A stretch of DNA of 10,025 bases from an uncultured Prevotella sp. (GCA_900546605.1 URDV01000064.1:1-10025), one strand, 5' to 3'. Counted from the first letter of the stretch, positions 1 through 8,726 are shown. Numbers and translations: made by a program. The notes: generated from the sequence alone by a model not told the origin.

Positions 1-3000
1 TTCATTAGGTTCAAATAATAATCAGGCCTTACGAAAAAAGGTGTATGACTACCTTGATTGCAATATGGATGAAAAAGAAGATTGGAAGATTGCACGCGAA
101 CTTAAGAAATTTGCTAATAAATACCTGCTTAAAGACAAGGTAGTTAACAACCTTGTAGAACTTGAAAGATACACAGATACGTCAGAAACTGATCATATAA
201 AAGAATTACGTGGTAAATTAAATGCAGAGATAACTCACTACAAAAAGCAGCGAGAGCAAAGCATAAAGAATGTGTTTGACAAACACTTTATGAATAATGA
301 GTACAATTTTAGTAATGAAGAAATTATACAGAAACTGCGTAATGAATTAGAAAGCCAAAGAGATTATATCAAAAATGGATCAAGAACAATCAATTCGATT
401 ATAAAGTATGTAAATGAAATATTGGATGGCACTATATTCAAATCATATGCCCCCAATAAAACCATCCCATCATTTATAGAGGATAAGAATGCACTTTCTA
501 AAAAAGGAGTCAATGAGGATATAATGGAGAGATTACATTCCTTGATGTGTGACCTCGAAGATGTGCGCATCACCTATTCTGATTCCATTCGCTACAACAC
601 CTCTCAAATCACTTTAAATAGCCTAAATGCCCTAAGCTTACTAAGTGCAATTGAGAAGGAAATGAAAGCATTGTCAGCAGACAGCAACACCTTTTTGCTG
701 ACAGAAACGCCCCACCTATTTTACAGTCTTGTTAAGGATGAAGATGTACCCTTTGTGTTCGAACGCCTGGGAACAACCTTGCAACACATAATGATTGACG
801 AATTTCAAGATACCTCACGCAAACAATTTGATAATTTCAAAAAGTTGTTGAGTGAGTTAATGTCAAATGGGAATGATTGCATGCTCGTAGGAGACATTAA
901 GCAAAGCATCTATCGTTGGAGAGGAGGAGATTGGAACATACTACATAATATCGAAGATGAATTTAAACGCAATAACCTCTCAAATAGTGTGCAGTTAAAC
1001 CCACTTACAACGAACTACCGTAGCCACGAACTAATTATACGATTTAACAACGCATTCTTTGTCAACGCTGCTCACTATATTGACTGTAAAATAGCAGGAG
1101 CTACTCACATAGAAAATGTTATTGAGCATTCTGATTGGGACTGTTATCCACTTGACGATACTCAAGGCCATGAGCCTCAACTTATGCAAAAAATCGTGGA
1201 TTCTGCCAATGAATCAATCGTAATACCCAAAGGCAGAGTCTGTATGAAAGAGATATATAAAACGGTAGAACAAATACCTAAGCATACCGATGGTTGTGGT
1301 TATATACGTGTTGAACTTGTAAAAAACACCCAGCGCAATAGCGTATATCAGAGTGAAATCATGGACAAAATGTATCAAGAAATAACACAGTTGATTAAAC
1401 AAGGTGTACACTGTAATGACATAGCCATCTTGGTACGCAGAAATAAAGAAGGCGAAATGATTATTAAACATTTTGCCCAGATTGAAAGTAACCTATCTAA
1501 CAACCAGCACATACCTCTTACTACAGCTGAAGCGTTTATGTATAGTTCTTCTCCGCTTATCACGTCGGTGATGCATGCCATTCAACTCGCTGTAAGCATG
1601 CATAACTACCACCAACAAGAAACTAACAAAGAGAGCAAAAGTGATGCTTCAACTGAAAAGGTATTTACACCTATATATGAGCAACTTCTACGTAAAGATT
1701 ATAGTTCAATTCTACTGCACGATTTAAAAGACGAAGCCTTACAAGAAAGATATATAGCACAACTTGAAAATTTCATTCAAACCATAAAGACTGAAGATTT
1801 CTTTACCTTTTGGCAAGAGGCTCCACTCTATGAGTTTGTACAACACGTAGTGCAATCTCTTCATTTATATGCGCTTGATGAAGATGCTCACTTAAAGCAA
1901 GCTGCTTACCTATATAGCTTCATGGACGATGTGATAGCTTTTGTTGATGATCAAGGTTCAAGCATTATTGCCTTTGTTGAGTATTGGAATGATGAACTTT
2001 ATAAAAGAGCTATTTCTACGCACAACGACAAGGCTATTAGTATTATCACCATTCACAAAGCTAAGGGACTTGAAAAAGATACTGTCATGATTCCGTTTGT
2101 CAATTTCGATTTACAAGATGCTTCTGAAGTAGTTTGCGCTCCCCCCGAAAATTATGACGAATTTAAGGAATACAAAGACTACATCTCTTATCGTGACAAA
2201 GACAATAATGAAGGAATGTTGCCATTTATACCCATGACTTATGGCAAAGAAATGAAAAATTCCTTGTATTGTAAAGACTACGACGAAGAAGGTGATATGC
2301 AATTAGTTGATAATATGAACGTGCTGTATGTTGCCTTTACACGTGCATGTAACAACTTGTATGTGTGGACTAAGGGATCAATTGATAAAAAGGGATTTAA
2401 AGAAGACAAAACACCCTCAGCATTTAACCTCATACTTAACTTTGTAAACCAAACACCGCAATACTTGACTGATAATGAAGGTTGGGTGTATGAGTATGGA
2501 AAGAAGATGACAGGTAATGCCAAGAAAGAAAAAGTTATAAAACAGGATGCGACAAAAATTAAAAATCCATTCGACACAAACACTTCCCCCGATACCATTG
2601 ATGTAAAGCTACACCAAAGTGCTCTTGATGGTATATACTTCATCGAATCAGACGAGGCGAAAGATTTTATGTTGAACATAAAGAGCGAACGTGCACAAAA
2701 CGAATGTATAACATTAGACGAGGCTACACATCGAAGCCCTCGCGAACGGGGCATTTTGTGTCACGAACTCTTTTCACGCATCAACACTTTAAACGATTTA
2801 GAGCCAGCGTTATCTTCTCTTTGCGACGATGAATTCATCGAACCATACGAAGTGCCTCAACTCAAGCACATGGCTAAGCGAGTTATTTTAGAATGCAACG
2901 AGAAGAATGAATGGTTTAATGGTAGCTACACGCTTTATAATGAAAGCGACATACTCATCCGCGGTAAGTTATCACGAATCATACGTCCCGATCGTGTCAT

Positions 3001-3265
3001 GTTACAACCTATGGATAAAAAAGCCATTGTTATTGACTACAAATTTGTGGATTCACTTGACGAAGATAGTTTGAAAGCAAAAACAAGTAAGTATCGTGGA
3101 AAGATAGCCTTATACGCCTACAAGTTGAAACAGCTACTACAACTTGACGATGTAAAATCATATTTACTCTACATCAACGTTGAAAGTAATGATGGTGATA
3201 AACCCATTACTAAAATAGAGCAAGTTCCTACTTACGACAAGAAAGAAACAAATAGTAGAAAATAA
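1..3265 (+). CDS. AddA-like UvrD-family helicase with C-terminal RecB-type nuclease domain, 5'-truncated by the window edge
   Basis: ATP-dependent DNA helicase-nuclease, expected to act with the next gene product in resecting double-strand breaks in the cytoplasm. Residues are counted from the GTG at 41. Superfamily 1 motifs appear in order: DEFQDT (253-258, Walker B), GDIKQSIYRWRGG (284-296, motif III), NYRS (325-328, motif IV), IHKAKGLE (671-678, motif V) and LYVAFTRA (762-769, motif VI). A RecB-like nuclease follows: H908 in GILCHELF, D984 in RPDR, and D999/K1001 in VIDYKF. The motif normally written QxxxY reads KIALY, with K1021 where Gln is usual. The Walker A segment (GSGKT) and the TFTNKAT motif are absent because the gene starts before the window: the frame is open from base 2 with no stop, so GTG 41 is internal. 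By family comparison roughly 150-200 residues are missing. A 79-base gap separates it from the AddB-like gene, and the two probably share an operon. Family assignment is firm; 'AddA' rather than another UvrD paralogue rests on the nuclease domain and the neighbour. Confidence 0.93.
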   Translation, partial: SLGSNNNQALRKKVYDYLDCNMDEKEDWKIARELKKFANKYLLKDKVVNNLVELERYTDTSETDHIKELRGKLNAEITHYKKQREQSIKNVFDKHFMNNEYNFSNEEIIQKLRNELESQRDYIKNGSRTINSIIKYVNEILDGTIFKSYAPNKTIPSFIEDKNALSKKGVNEDIMERLHSLMCDLEDVRITYSDSIRYNTSQITLNSLNALSLLSAIEKEMKALSADSNTFLLTETPHLFYSLVKDEDVPFVFERLGTTLQHIMIDEFQDTSRKQFDNFKKLLSELMSNGNDCMLVGDIKQSIYRWRGGDWNILHNIEDEFKRNNLSNSVQLNPLTTNYRSHELIIRFNNAFFVNAAHYIDCKIAGATHIENVIEHSDWDCYPLDDTQGHEPQLMQKIVDSANESIVIPKGRVCMKEIYKTVEQIPKHTDGCGYIRVELVKNTQRNSVYQSEIMDKMYQEITQLIKQGVHCNDIAILVRRNKEGEMIIKHFAQIESNLSNNQHIPLTTAEAFMYSSSPLITSVMHAIQLAVSMHNYHQQETNKESKSDASTEKVFTPIYEQLLRKDYSSILLHDLKDEALQERYIAQLENFIQTIKTEDFFTFWQEAPLYEFVQHVVQSLHLYALDEDAHLKQAAYLYSFMDDVIAFVDDQGSSIIAFVEYWNDELYKRAISTHNDKAISIITIHKAKGLEKDTVMIPFVNFDLQDASEVVCAPPENYDEFKEYKDYISYRDKDNNEGMLPFIPMTYGKEMKNSLYCKDYDEEGDMQLVDNMNVLYVAFTRACNNLYVWTKGSIDKKGFKEDKTPSAFNLILNFVNQTPQYLTDNEGWVYEYGKKMTGNAKKEKVIKQDATKIKNPFDTNTSPDTIDVKLHQSALDGIYFIESDEAKDFMLNIKSERAQNECITLDEATHRSPRERGILCHELFSRINTLNDLEPALSSLCDDEFIEPYEVPQLKHMAKRVILECNEKNEWFNGSYTLYNESDILIRGKLSRIIRPDRVMLQPMDKKAIVIDYKFVDSLDEDSLKAKTSKYRGKIALYAYKLKQLLQLDDVKSYLLYINVESNDGDKPITKIEQVPTYDKKETNSRK

Positions 3266-3344
3266 TTACCATTCATTGTAGTTACTACCCCAAGTATGAT
3301 ACTGCTATTATTTTAATGAACACCCTTTAAAAGCCAACACGGAT

Positions 3345-6300
3345 ATGGCCAGCAATCATAAAAAAAGTTTTCTCGAATTAGTAGCCGACTCGCTACTATC
3401 TTCAACTGCCAAAGGTGACAATAGAAGTGTAAACCTACACAACACCATTGTTGTATTTCCTAATAAACGTGCCAGTTTGTTTTTGAACGACTACTTAGTT
3501 AAAAACAAAGGTGATGTTATGTGGGCTCCCCAATATATGTCTATTAGTGAGTTCTTTGACTTTCTGGCAAAGAAGGGGAAAAAGAAGATAAAAAAGATAG
3601 GTCGCACTGAAGCCATCGTACGTCTTTACAACAACTATAAACAGCTCTATCATTGCGAATTAACCAAATGCCTTGCCGAGCAACCTCACCTAAGCGAGGA
3701 ACAAAAAGCAGCATCCACCATCAAGAGTTTGGATGAATTCTATGGTTGGGGCGAACGATTGTTACTTGACTTTGATGATATCGACAAAAACATGGGAGAT
3801 GCCCATAAAATTTTTCGTAATTTAAAAGATTACGAAGAAACGGGCATTGGTGGTGACTTACTTAGCGAAGAACAAAGAGCTGAATTGGAACATTATGCAC
3901 GCAATTTTAAAGACGATACTAAAATTCGCGTACGCTATGCCTTGTTGTGGAGAATTTTACAACCGCTCTATGACCAATTACGTCATGAGTTAACCAGCGA
4001 TGGTAAAGCATATGAAGGGCAACTCTACCGATATGTGGCCGAAGCCTACCCAAGCATAGTTGGCACAAAAGCATATAATGAAACTGTATGCCACACTAAT
4101 GAAGACTCTCAAATGGGCTTAGACAATAAAGTGCGTGTGGCCTTTGTTGGATTTAATGTCCTCGACAAAGTTGAGAAAATGCTCTTTCTAAAACTCAAAG
4201 AGCAAGGCATTGCTACATTTTATTGGGATTACGACACCTATTATGTCAAGCAACTGAGCAATAACAAATATGTTAAAGCATGCTCAGAGGCGGGAACCTT
4301 CCTTGCCGAGAACCTAAACTTGTTAGGTAATGACTTAAAGGGATGTGAGGCTCACTTCAACAATTTACTAAACCGCAAACCTGGTAGCATTACGTTTGCA
4401 CAAGCTGACACCGATGCCATACAAGCCCAATATGCAGCACAATGGCTCAAAGATGAACAGCAAGAACATTTTGATAACACTCATGCACGTGAGACGGCTA
4501 TTGTGCTGAGTGATGAAAAAATGCTTCAGCCCTTGCTACATGCCCTACCCTATGGTGAGGAGCAGACTGACGTTAAATGCGTTAATATTACCAAGGGATT
4601 TCCACTGAATTTCACATCGGCTTATGCCATCATTAACAATGAAATAGACAAATTACTACATGGCGAAGCATTGCCACTGACTTCCTCACATGAAATGCTT
4701 CGGCTTAAGTTTACCACATGCCCTACCATTAAAGAGGCTACACAAGTGCTTAACGCTTTGATAAACCTTGTGAAGCAACATTTGTGGTTACCCGAAACTG
4801 AAGATGAGGCTGATGAAATGGAGGATGAGGCCGAAGTTTATCAAACTGATACTCATGAAGAGAAATGGATAAAAATTCTGCATAACGAGTCATATTACCA
4901 AGTATATGTCAAACTAACAGAATTCAAGGACATTATCAACAAGACACATTTGTTTGAGGATAGTGAAAACCACTCGATGCTAAACATCAACTACACTATG
5001 CTATTCAAACTTATGCGTAAGGAGATGCAATTAACCTCCATACCATTTCATGGAGAACCCGCCATGGGACTACAAGTGATGGGGGTGCTTGAAACACGCT
5101 GCCTTGACTTCAAACACGTGCTAATGTTATCTGTGGGCGAAGGAATATTGCCGCAACGTTCTTCTGAAGATTCATTTATTCCTTTTATCATACGTACAGC
5201 CTACGGACTCACCACTTATTTGCGCAAAACAGCCGTGTTTGCCTACTATTTTTATAGGTTATTGCAACGCGCTGAAACCATCACATTGGTCTATAACGAC
5301 TCTACACAAGGAACTCGAAAGGGTGAAATGTCACGATTCATGCGCGCCATGCTTGTTGATAGCAACTTATCGAAGTTCATTCGTCGTGTGCAACTTGTCA
5401 ATGAGCCGAAACCTCACGAAACCTTTTGTGATGAATTTAAGGTAAAGCCTGAACTAATTGGTAAAAACTTATCTCGCAGCTTTTCACCTTCAGCACTCAA
5501 TACCTACCTACATTGTCCACGTATGTTCTATTACAAATATGTGGAACACATACAGGTGCCTGATGAGCCTGGTAGTGAAGTAGTCGACCCACGTAACTTA
5601 GGAACCATTGTACACAAAATAGCAGAATACATATTCAGTGAGTACAAGAATCGCATCATCACACCTGCTAACATACGGCACATCATTGATAATGTAAAAG
5701 GGAAACTTGACAAACTCATCATACAAGCATTTGAAGAGGAGAAGTTAGAAGCCAACGACTTCTTGAAGCATCTTGTCAAAAAGTTCGTTATCACTTTACT
5801 TAAATTTGAGGCCAGCGACAAGCCTCAAGTCAGTCAGTTTGTTTTTAAAGATGCAGAAAAATCTATTTACACTACCATCGGAGTGCACATAAAGGGTGAA
5901 GAACACGATGTGCCCATAAGAATAGGTGGAACGATTGACCGCATTGATATTGCTACATTCAATTCTGCTACCAACAAAGAACTTTCCACGGGGCGTTTCC
6001 TCCGAGTGATTGACTACAAAACAGGCGGCAAAGTTGACGAGAATATCACTTTAGATACGCTCTTCAATCAAAAGACTGATAAAAAAGGTAACATTACACA
6101 ACCTGAACATCATCCCAAATATCCTTTCCAAGCATTTCTTTATAGCTGGGTTATAAGCAGAGAAAGCCCCTATCGCACGGAACAGATTGATGGCATCTGT
6201 CCTGCACTTTACTATATTCATCACACCACCAATGACGAGTATACCCCTTACATTAAATTAGGTGATAAGTGGTGTTATGACTTCAATACATTTGCACTTC

Positions 6301-6446
6301 CTTTTGAGGCCAAGCTAAAGCAATTGTTAGAGGAAATTCTAAGCCCCGACAATGCATTTGCATGCACCACTCAAGGAAATAAGCGATGTAAATACTGTGA
6401 CTATAAGGCATTGTGTGGTAATAGCGACATTGACGACAACTACTAA
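3345..6446 (+). CDS. AddB-like PD-(D/E)XK nuclease with Fe-S cluster, partner of the upstream helicase
   Basis: Second subunit of an AddAB-type end-processing complex; in known AddAB this subunit cuts one strand and recognises Chi. The N-terminus carries VVFPNKRASLF (P39, K41, R42), typical of Bacteroidota members, and no Walker A GxGKT, so ATPase activity is unlikely. A central AddB-like segment starts near M574 (GLQVMGVLETR, then SVGEGILP). The C-terminal nuclease has H757 (GTIVHKIAEYIF), D865 (GGTIDRID), D890 and K892 (VIDYKTGG), and Q929/Y933 (YPFQAFLY), so every catalytic position is filled. Cysteines C724 (YLHCPRMFYY), C1015, C1018 and C1024 give the split C...CX2CX5C pattern that binds a 4Fe-4S cluster in AddB. 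An acidic run lies at 484-497. ATG 3345 is the first start after the in-frame TGA at 3297; there is no clear ribosome-binding site, as usual in this phylum. Length (1033 aa) is near that of other AddB-like proteins. Confidence 0.93.
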   Translation: MASNHKKSFLELVADSLLSSTAKGDNRSVNLHNTIVVFPNKRASLFLNDYLVKNKGDVMWAPQYMSISEFFDFLAKKGKKKIKKIGRTEAIVRLYNNYKQLYHCELTKCLAEQPHLSEEQKAASTIKSLDEFYGWGERLLLDFDDIDKNMGDAHKIFRNLKDYEETGIGGDLLSEEQRAELEHYARNFKDDTKIRVRYALLWRILQPLYDQLRHELTSDGKAYEGQLYRYVAEAYPSIVGTKAYNETVCHTNEDSQMGLDNKVRVAFVGFNVLDKVEKMLFLKLKEQGIATFYWDYDTYYVKQLSNNKYVKACSEAGTFLAENLNLLGNDLKGCEAHFNNLLNRKPGSITFAQADTDAIQAQYAAQWLKDEQQEHFDNTHARETAIVLSDEKMLQPLLHALPYGEEQTDVKCVNITKGFPLNFTSAYAIINNEIDKLLHGEALPLTSSHEMLRLKFTTCPTIKEATQVLNALINLVKQHLWLPETEDEADEMEDEAEVYQTDTHEEKWIKILHNESYYQVYVKLTEFKDIINKTHLFEDSENHSMLNINYTMLFKLMRKEMQLTSIPFHGEPAMGLQVMGVLETRCLDFKHVLMLSVGEGILPQRSSEDSFIPFIIRTAYGLTTYLRKTAVFAYYFYRLLQRAETITLVYNDSTQGTRKGEMSRFMRAMLVDSNLSKFIRRVQLVNEPKPHETFCDEFKVKPELIGKNLSRSFSPSALNTYLHCPRMFYYKYVEHIQVPDEPGSEVVDPRNLGTIVHKIAEYIFSEYKNRIITPANIRHIIDNVKGKLDKLIIQAFEEEKLEANDFLKHLVKKFVITLLKFEASDKPQVSQFVFKDAEKSIYTTIGVHIKGEEHDVPIRIGGTIDRIDIATFNSATNKELSTGRFLRVIDYKTGGKVDENITLDTLFNQKTDKKGNITQPEHHPKYPFQAFLYSWVISRESPYRTEQIDGICPALYYIHHTTNDEYTPYIKLGDKWCYDFNTFALPFEAKLKQLLEEILSPDNAFACTTQGNKRCKYCDYKALCGNSDIDDNY

Positions 6447-6458
6447 GTATACGCGTTA

Positions 6459-6599
6459 GCGGAATTAGCAAACAAGTTAATGGGTTAACAGGGTTAACGG
6501 GTAAGTTTATCTTTTTGGGGGCTTCTTACCATTCTGACTTTAACACAATAAATGGTGTATAGCATACTTACTTGTCAACTTGTTAACCAAGAATTCCGC
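6459..6599. repeat. Two-part inverted repeat with arms about 100 bases apart
   Basis: The left arm carries GCGGAATT (6459-6466) and AACAAGTT (6471-6478). The right arm carries their reverse complements in mirrored order, AACTTGTT (6577-6584) and AATTCCGC (6592-6599). The spacers between the two blocks differ (4 and 7 bases), so the paired structure would have an internal bulge. A smaller pair, GGTAAG (6500-6505) and CTTACC (6525-6530), is nested inside. No transposase and no clear target-site duplication are visible. It could be a MITE-like remnant, a folded RNA element in the intergenic transcript, or chance in AT-rich DNA. Confidence 0.6.
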
Positions 6600-6610
6600 C
6601 AATGGGTTAA
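6479..6610. repeat. GGGTTAAC tandem and AATGGGTTAA direct repeat
   Basis: GGGTTAAC occurs at 6482-6489 and again at 6491-6498, followed by the partial unit GGGTAA (6499-6504). The 10-mer AATGGGTTAA occurs at 6479-6488 and exactly again at 6601-6610, just outside the right arm of the inverted repeat. Each unit contains the palindrome GTTAAC or part of it, and TTAACC (6583-6588) can pair with GGTTAA (6605-6610). Function is unknown. Confidence 0.65.
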
Positions 6611-6641
6611 GAATATCATCATCAACTAACATTTCATCCTC

Positions 6642-7307
6642 ATGTACAACTTTACAATTGAATCAGATTTTAAGCAACTCTTTCCACAATTCATTGGAGC
6701 GGCAATAACCGCACAAGTAACCAACACGCCTTCAAATGAAGATTTATGGAAAGAAATTGCCACAGCAGAGCAACAACTCTGCCAACAATACACAACAGAA
6801 ACCATAAAACAACGCACAGGCATTGCTGCCACTCGCCAAGCATACAAAATATTTGGTAAAGACCCCAGTCGCTACCGTCCTGCATGCGAACAATTGGCAC
6901 GCAGAGTACTACAAGGTAAAGGACTTTACCATGTCAACACAATTGTTGACATACTCAATCTCATTTCGCTCAAATCGGGTTATTCCACAGCTGCTCTCAA
7001 TGCAGCAGCCATTAGCGGTAACAGCATCAACCTTGGCATAGGGTTAGCTAACGAACCTTACGAAGGCATAGGCCGAGGTGTACTCAACATTGAGCATCTA
7101 CCTGTTTATCGCGATGCAACAGGGGCTTTTGCTACTCCCACCAGTGACTCTACGCGCACCATGATATCAGACAACACTTCACAACTCTTGGTGATTATCA
7201 ATGGCTATGATGGACGAACTGAACGCTTGCAACAAACCACGCTTGACACCATCGCATTACTTGAGCATTATGCCAATGCCACAAATGTGGAACATACTCT
7301 TTACTGA
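6642..7307 (+). CDS. Stand-alone B3/B4-domain protein (phenylalanyl-tRNA synthetase beta editing-domain family)
   Basis: A 221-residue protein made of a single B3/B4 domain, the module that in PheRS beta hydrolyses mischarged Tyr-tRNA(Phe). The family signature is YKIFGKDPSRYRP (residues 68-80) followed by an RR pair, then IVDILNLISLKSGYS and GNSINLGIGLANEP in the middle and SQLLVIINGYDGRT near the end. No signal peptide or membrane segment is visible, so it should be cytoplasmic. Free-standing members of this family occur in many bacteria; a trans-editing or amino-acid-binding role is an inference and the substrate is not known. ATG 6642 opens the conserved N-terminal region (MYNFTIESDF). 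It lies 195 bases after the AddB-like gene and 317 bases before galM, with no evident functional link to either. Length fits the family, with no frameshift. Confidence 0.85.
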   Translation: MYNFTIESDFKQLFPQFIGAAITAQVTNTPSNEDLWKEIATAEQQLCQQYTTETIKQRTGIAATRQAYKIFGKDPSRYRPACEQLARRVLQGKGLYHVNTIVDILNLISLKSGYSTAALNAAAISGNSINLGIGLANEPYEGIGRGVLNIEHLPVYRDATGAFATPTSDSTRTMISDNTSQLLVIINGYDGRTERLQQTTLDTIALLEHYANATNVEHTLY

Positions 7308-7545
7308 GAAGAATACAGATGAGGCAAGATAGGAGCCTTTCAGTAAAAAACGCCTACTTCACTTGACTAAAAATGAATGGAGTTTGGACTTACAAACAAG
7401 AGTGCTAAAAAGGCAATAATGATCAATCATTCAATTCTACTTAGATATAAAAACAGAAACTCTTGTAAGGAATAACTGAAAAGGCTCTTGAATGCCCATC
7501 ATTTAGTTGAAATATGAAACAAGAAATGTGTAACATTTTTGACTG

Positions 7546-7571
7546 AAAAGTTTTGATGTTTCAAAAGTTTT
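7546..7571. repeat. AAAAGTTTT direct repeat overlapping the galM promoter
   Basis: The 9-mer AAAAGTTTT is present at 7546-7554 and 7563-7571, 17 bases start to start. The first copy overlaps the proposed -33 TTTG and the second lies in the spacer just before the -7 box. Each copy is itself symmetric around a central G. The placement would suit a regulator that competes with RNA polymerase, but AT-rich DNA makes such matches cheap. Confidence 0.4.
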
Positions 7572-7583
7572 CTACAAATTTGC
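7552..7583 (+). promoter_or_regulatory. Predicted Bacteroidota-type promoter of galM
   Basis: TTTG at 7552-7555 is followed by a 19-base spacer and CAAATTTGC at 7575-7583. This resembles the Bacteroidota sigma factor pattern (TTTG, about 19-21 bases, TAnnTTTG), with C instead of T at the first -7 position. Transcription would start near 7590, giving a leader of about 35 bases before ATG 7625. Confidence 0.55.
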
Positions 7584-7624
7584 AAGGTAAATAACGCATT
7601 TAGCAACATTAATCGTTCATTATC

Positions 7625-8713
7625 ATGGAAAATACAGCACAGTCTCTTAGCGGACTTAAAAGAGAGGATTTCCAAAAAGTAATACAAGGCAAGCAGGTTG
7701 ATCTATACTTTTTGCACAACGCAAATGGTATGGAGGTGGCCGTAACAAATTATGGTGGTTCACTTGTAGCAATCATGGTACCCGACCGCAATGGCAACTA
7801 TGCCAACGTGATTCAGGGACATGACAATATTGACGATTGCATCAGTTCGCCTGAGCCTTTTTTAAGTACTTTAGTAGGCCGTTACGGAAATCGCATTTGC
7901 CATGGCAAGTTTACACTGAATGGCAAAGAGTATAGTTTAGCTATTAACAACGGGCCCAATCACCTACATGGTGGTCCCACAGGCTTCCATGCGCGCGTTT
8001 GGGACGCAGAGCAAGTAAATGACCATACATTGGTACTTCGCTATGTTTCAGCCTACTATGAAGAAGGTTTCCCTGGTGAATTGTCTATGACAGTAATGTA
8101 CTCACTCTCTGACGACAATGAACTAAAAATTGACTATAAAGGAACTACCAACAAGAAGACTGTTGTGAACATGACAAGTCATGGCTTCTTCTCACTCGCC
8201 GGCATTGGCAATCCCACACCTACTTGTGAGGACGTGATTTGCCAAATAAATGCCGACTTTTATGTGCCTATTGATGAAAATAGCATTCCAACAGGAGAAA
8301 TTCGTAGCGTAAAAGGCACTCCGTTTGACTTTACTACTCCACACCCCGTAGGTGACCACTTGACAGATTTCAGTAATGAACAGATTAAGAATGGCGCAGG
8401 TTACGACCATTGCTTTGTTCTTAACAAGCACGAACCAGGTGAACTTACCTTTGCTGCTAAAATTGTAGAGCCTAAGAGTGGCCGTTCAATGGAGGTGTAT
8501 ACCACAGAACCTGGCGTACAGTTCTATTCTGACAACTGGGCTGATGGTTACAAAGGCCAACATGGTGCAACCTTTGGTAAACATTCAGCACTTTGCTTCG
8601 AAGCACAGCACTTCCCCGATAGTCCTAATCGCTCTTACTTCCCACCCGTTGTACTCAAACCTGGGCAGGTATATACACAAAAGACTATCTACAAATTTGG
8701 TGTAGAAGAATAA
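7625..8713 (+). CDS. galM: Aldose 1-epimerase (mutarotase)
   Basis: Interconverts the alpha and beta anomers of galactose or glucose, feeding the alpha form to galactokinase in the Leloir pathway. The 362-residue length is normal. Motifs in order: GRYGNRI with R90; GPNHLHGG with H113 and H115; the catalytic-base region TSHGFF with H186; GYDHCFVLN with D261; TTEPGVQFYSDNW; and CFEAQHFPDSPN with E326. R90, H115, H186 and E326 correspond in order to the substrate-binding and catalytic Arg, His, His and Glu of characterised GalM proteins, so it should be active. The usual TNHxYFNL segment reads TSHGFFSL, a conservative variant. There is no signal peptide or lipobox, so it is cytoplasmic, unlike the secreted lipoprotein mutarotases of some relatives. 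A candidate promoter lies directly upstream and a sugar transporter gene follows after 119 bases, suggesting a galactose operon. Confidence 0.95.
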   Translation: MENTAQSLSGLKREDFQKVIQGKQVDLYFLHNANGMEVAVTNYGGSLVAIMVPDRNGNYANVIQGHDNIDDCISSPEPFLSTLVGRYGNRICHGKFTLNGKEYSLAINNGPNHLHGGPTGFHARVWDAEQVNDHTLVLRYVSAYYEEGFPGELSMTVMYSLSDDNELKIDYKGTTNKKTVVNMTSHGFFSLAGIGNPTPTCEDVICQINADFYVPIDENSIPTGEIRSVKGTPFDFTTPHPVGDHLTDFSNEQIKNGAGYDHCFVLNKHEPGELTFAAKIVEPKSGRSMEVYTTEPGVQFYSDNWADGYKGQHGATFGKHSALCFEAQHFPDSPNRSYFPPVVLKPGQVYTQKTIYKFGVEE

Positions 8714-8726
8714 ACTTAAAACATTG

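Larger units (their letters stand above)
6447..6641. other. Structured intergenic gap between the AddB-like gene and the B3/B4 gene
   Basis: This 195-base stretch has no convincing reading frame. It holds nested inverted repeats and a short tandem repeat, listed separately. I see no T-rich tract after a GC-rich stem, so no classical intrinsic terminator, and no good TTTG/TAnnTTTG promoter pair. Whether the downstream gene shares the repair transcript or has its own promoter cannot be settled from the sequence. Confidence 0.6.
7308..7624. other. AT-rich intergenic region upstream of galM
   Basis: This 317-base stretch shows no coding potential on either strand that resembles a gene. Its right end carries a promoter and a pair of 9-base direct repeats, listed separately. 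Elsewhere there is a short inverted repeat AATGAT-CA-ATCATT (7418-7431) and a loose 8-base pair ACAAGAGT (7396-7403) with ACTCTTGT (7459-7466). No strong terminator follows the B3/B4 gene; AGGC...GCCT shortly after its stop is too weak to call. Confidence 0.6.

Noticed and set aside
41..43. GTG at 41 as the start of the helicase gene
   Set aside because: The same frame is open without a stop back to base 2 and the essential Walker A region is missing, so the true start lies outside the window.
2278..2754. 158-codon open frame on the minus strand inside the helicase gene
   Set aside because: It lies wholly antisense to a gene with clear helicase motifs, and its product resembles no family I recognise; it is a frame shadow.
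3276..3286. GTAGT-T-ACTAC hairpin between the two repair genes as a terminator
   Set aside because: A 5-bp stem with a one-base loop is not a workable terminator and no T tract follows.
6482..6504. GGGTTA-like tandem as telomeric or eukaryotic repeat
   Set aside because: There are only two full 8-base units and one partial unit, in plainly bacterial context.
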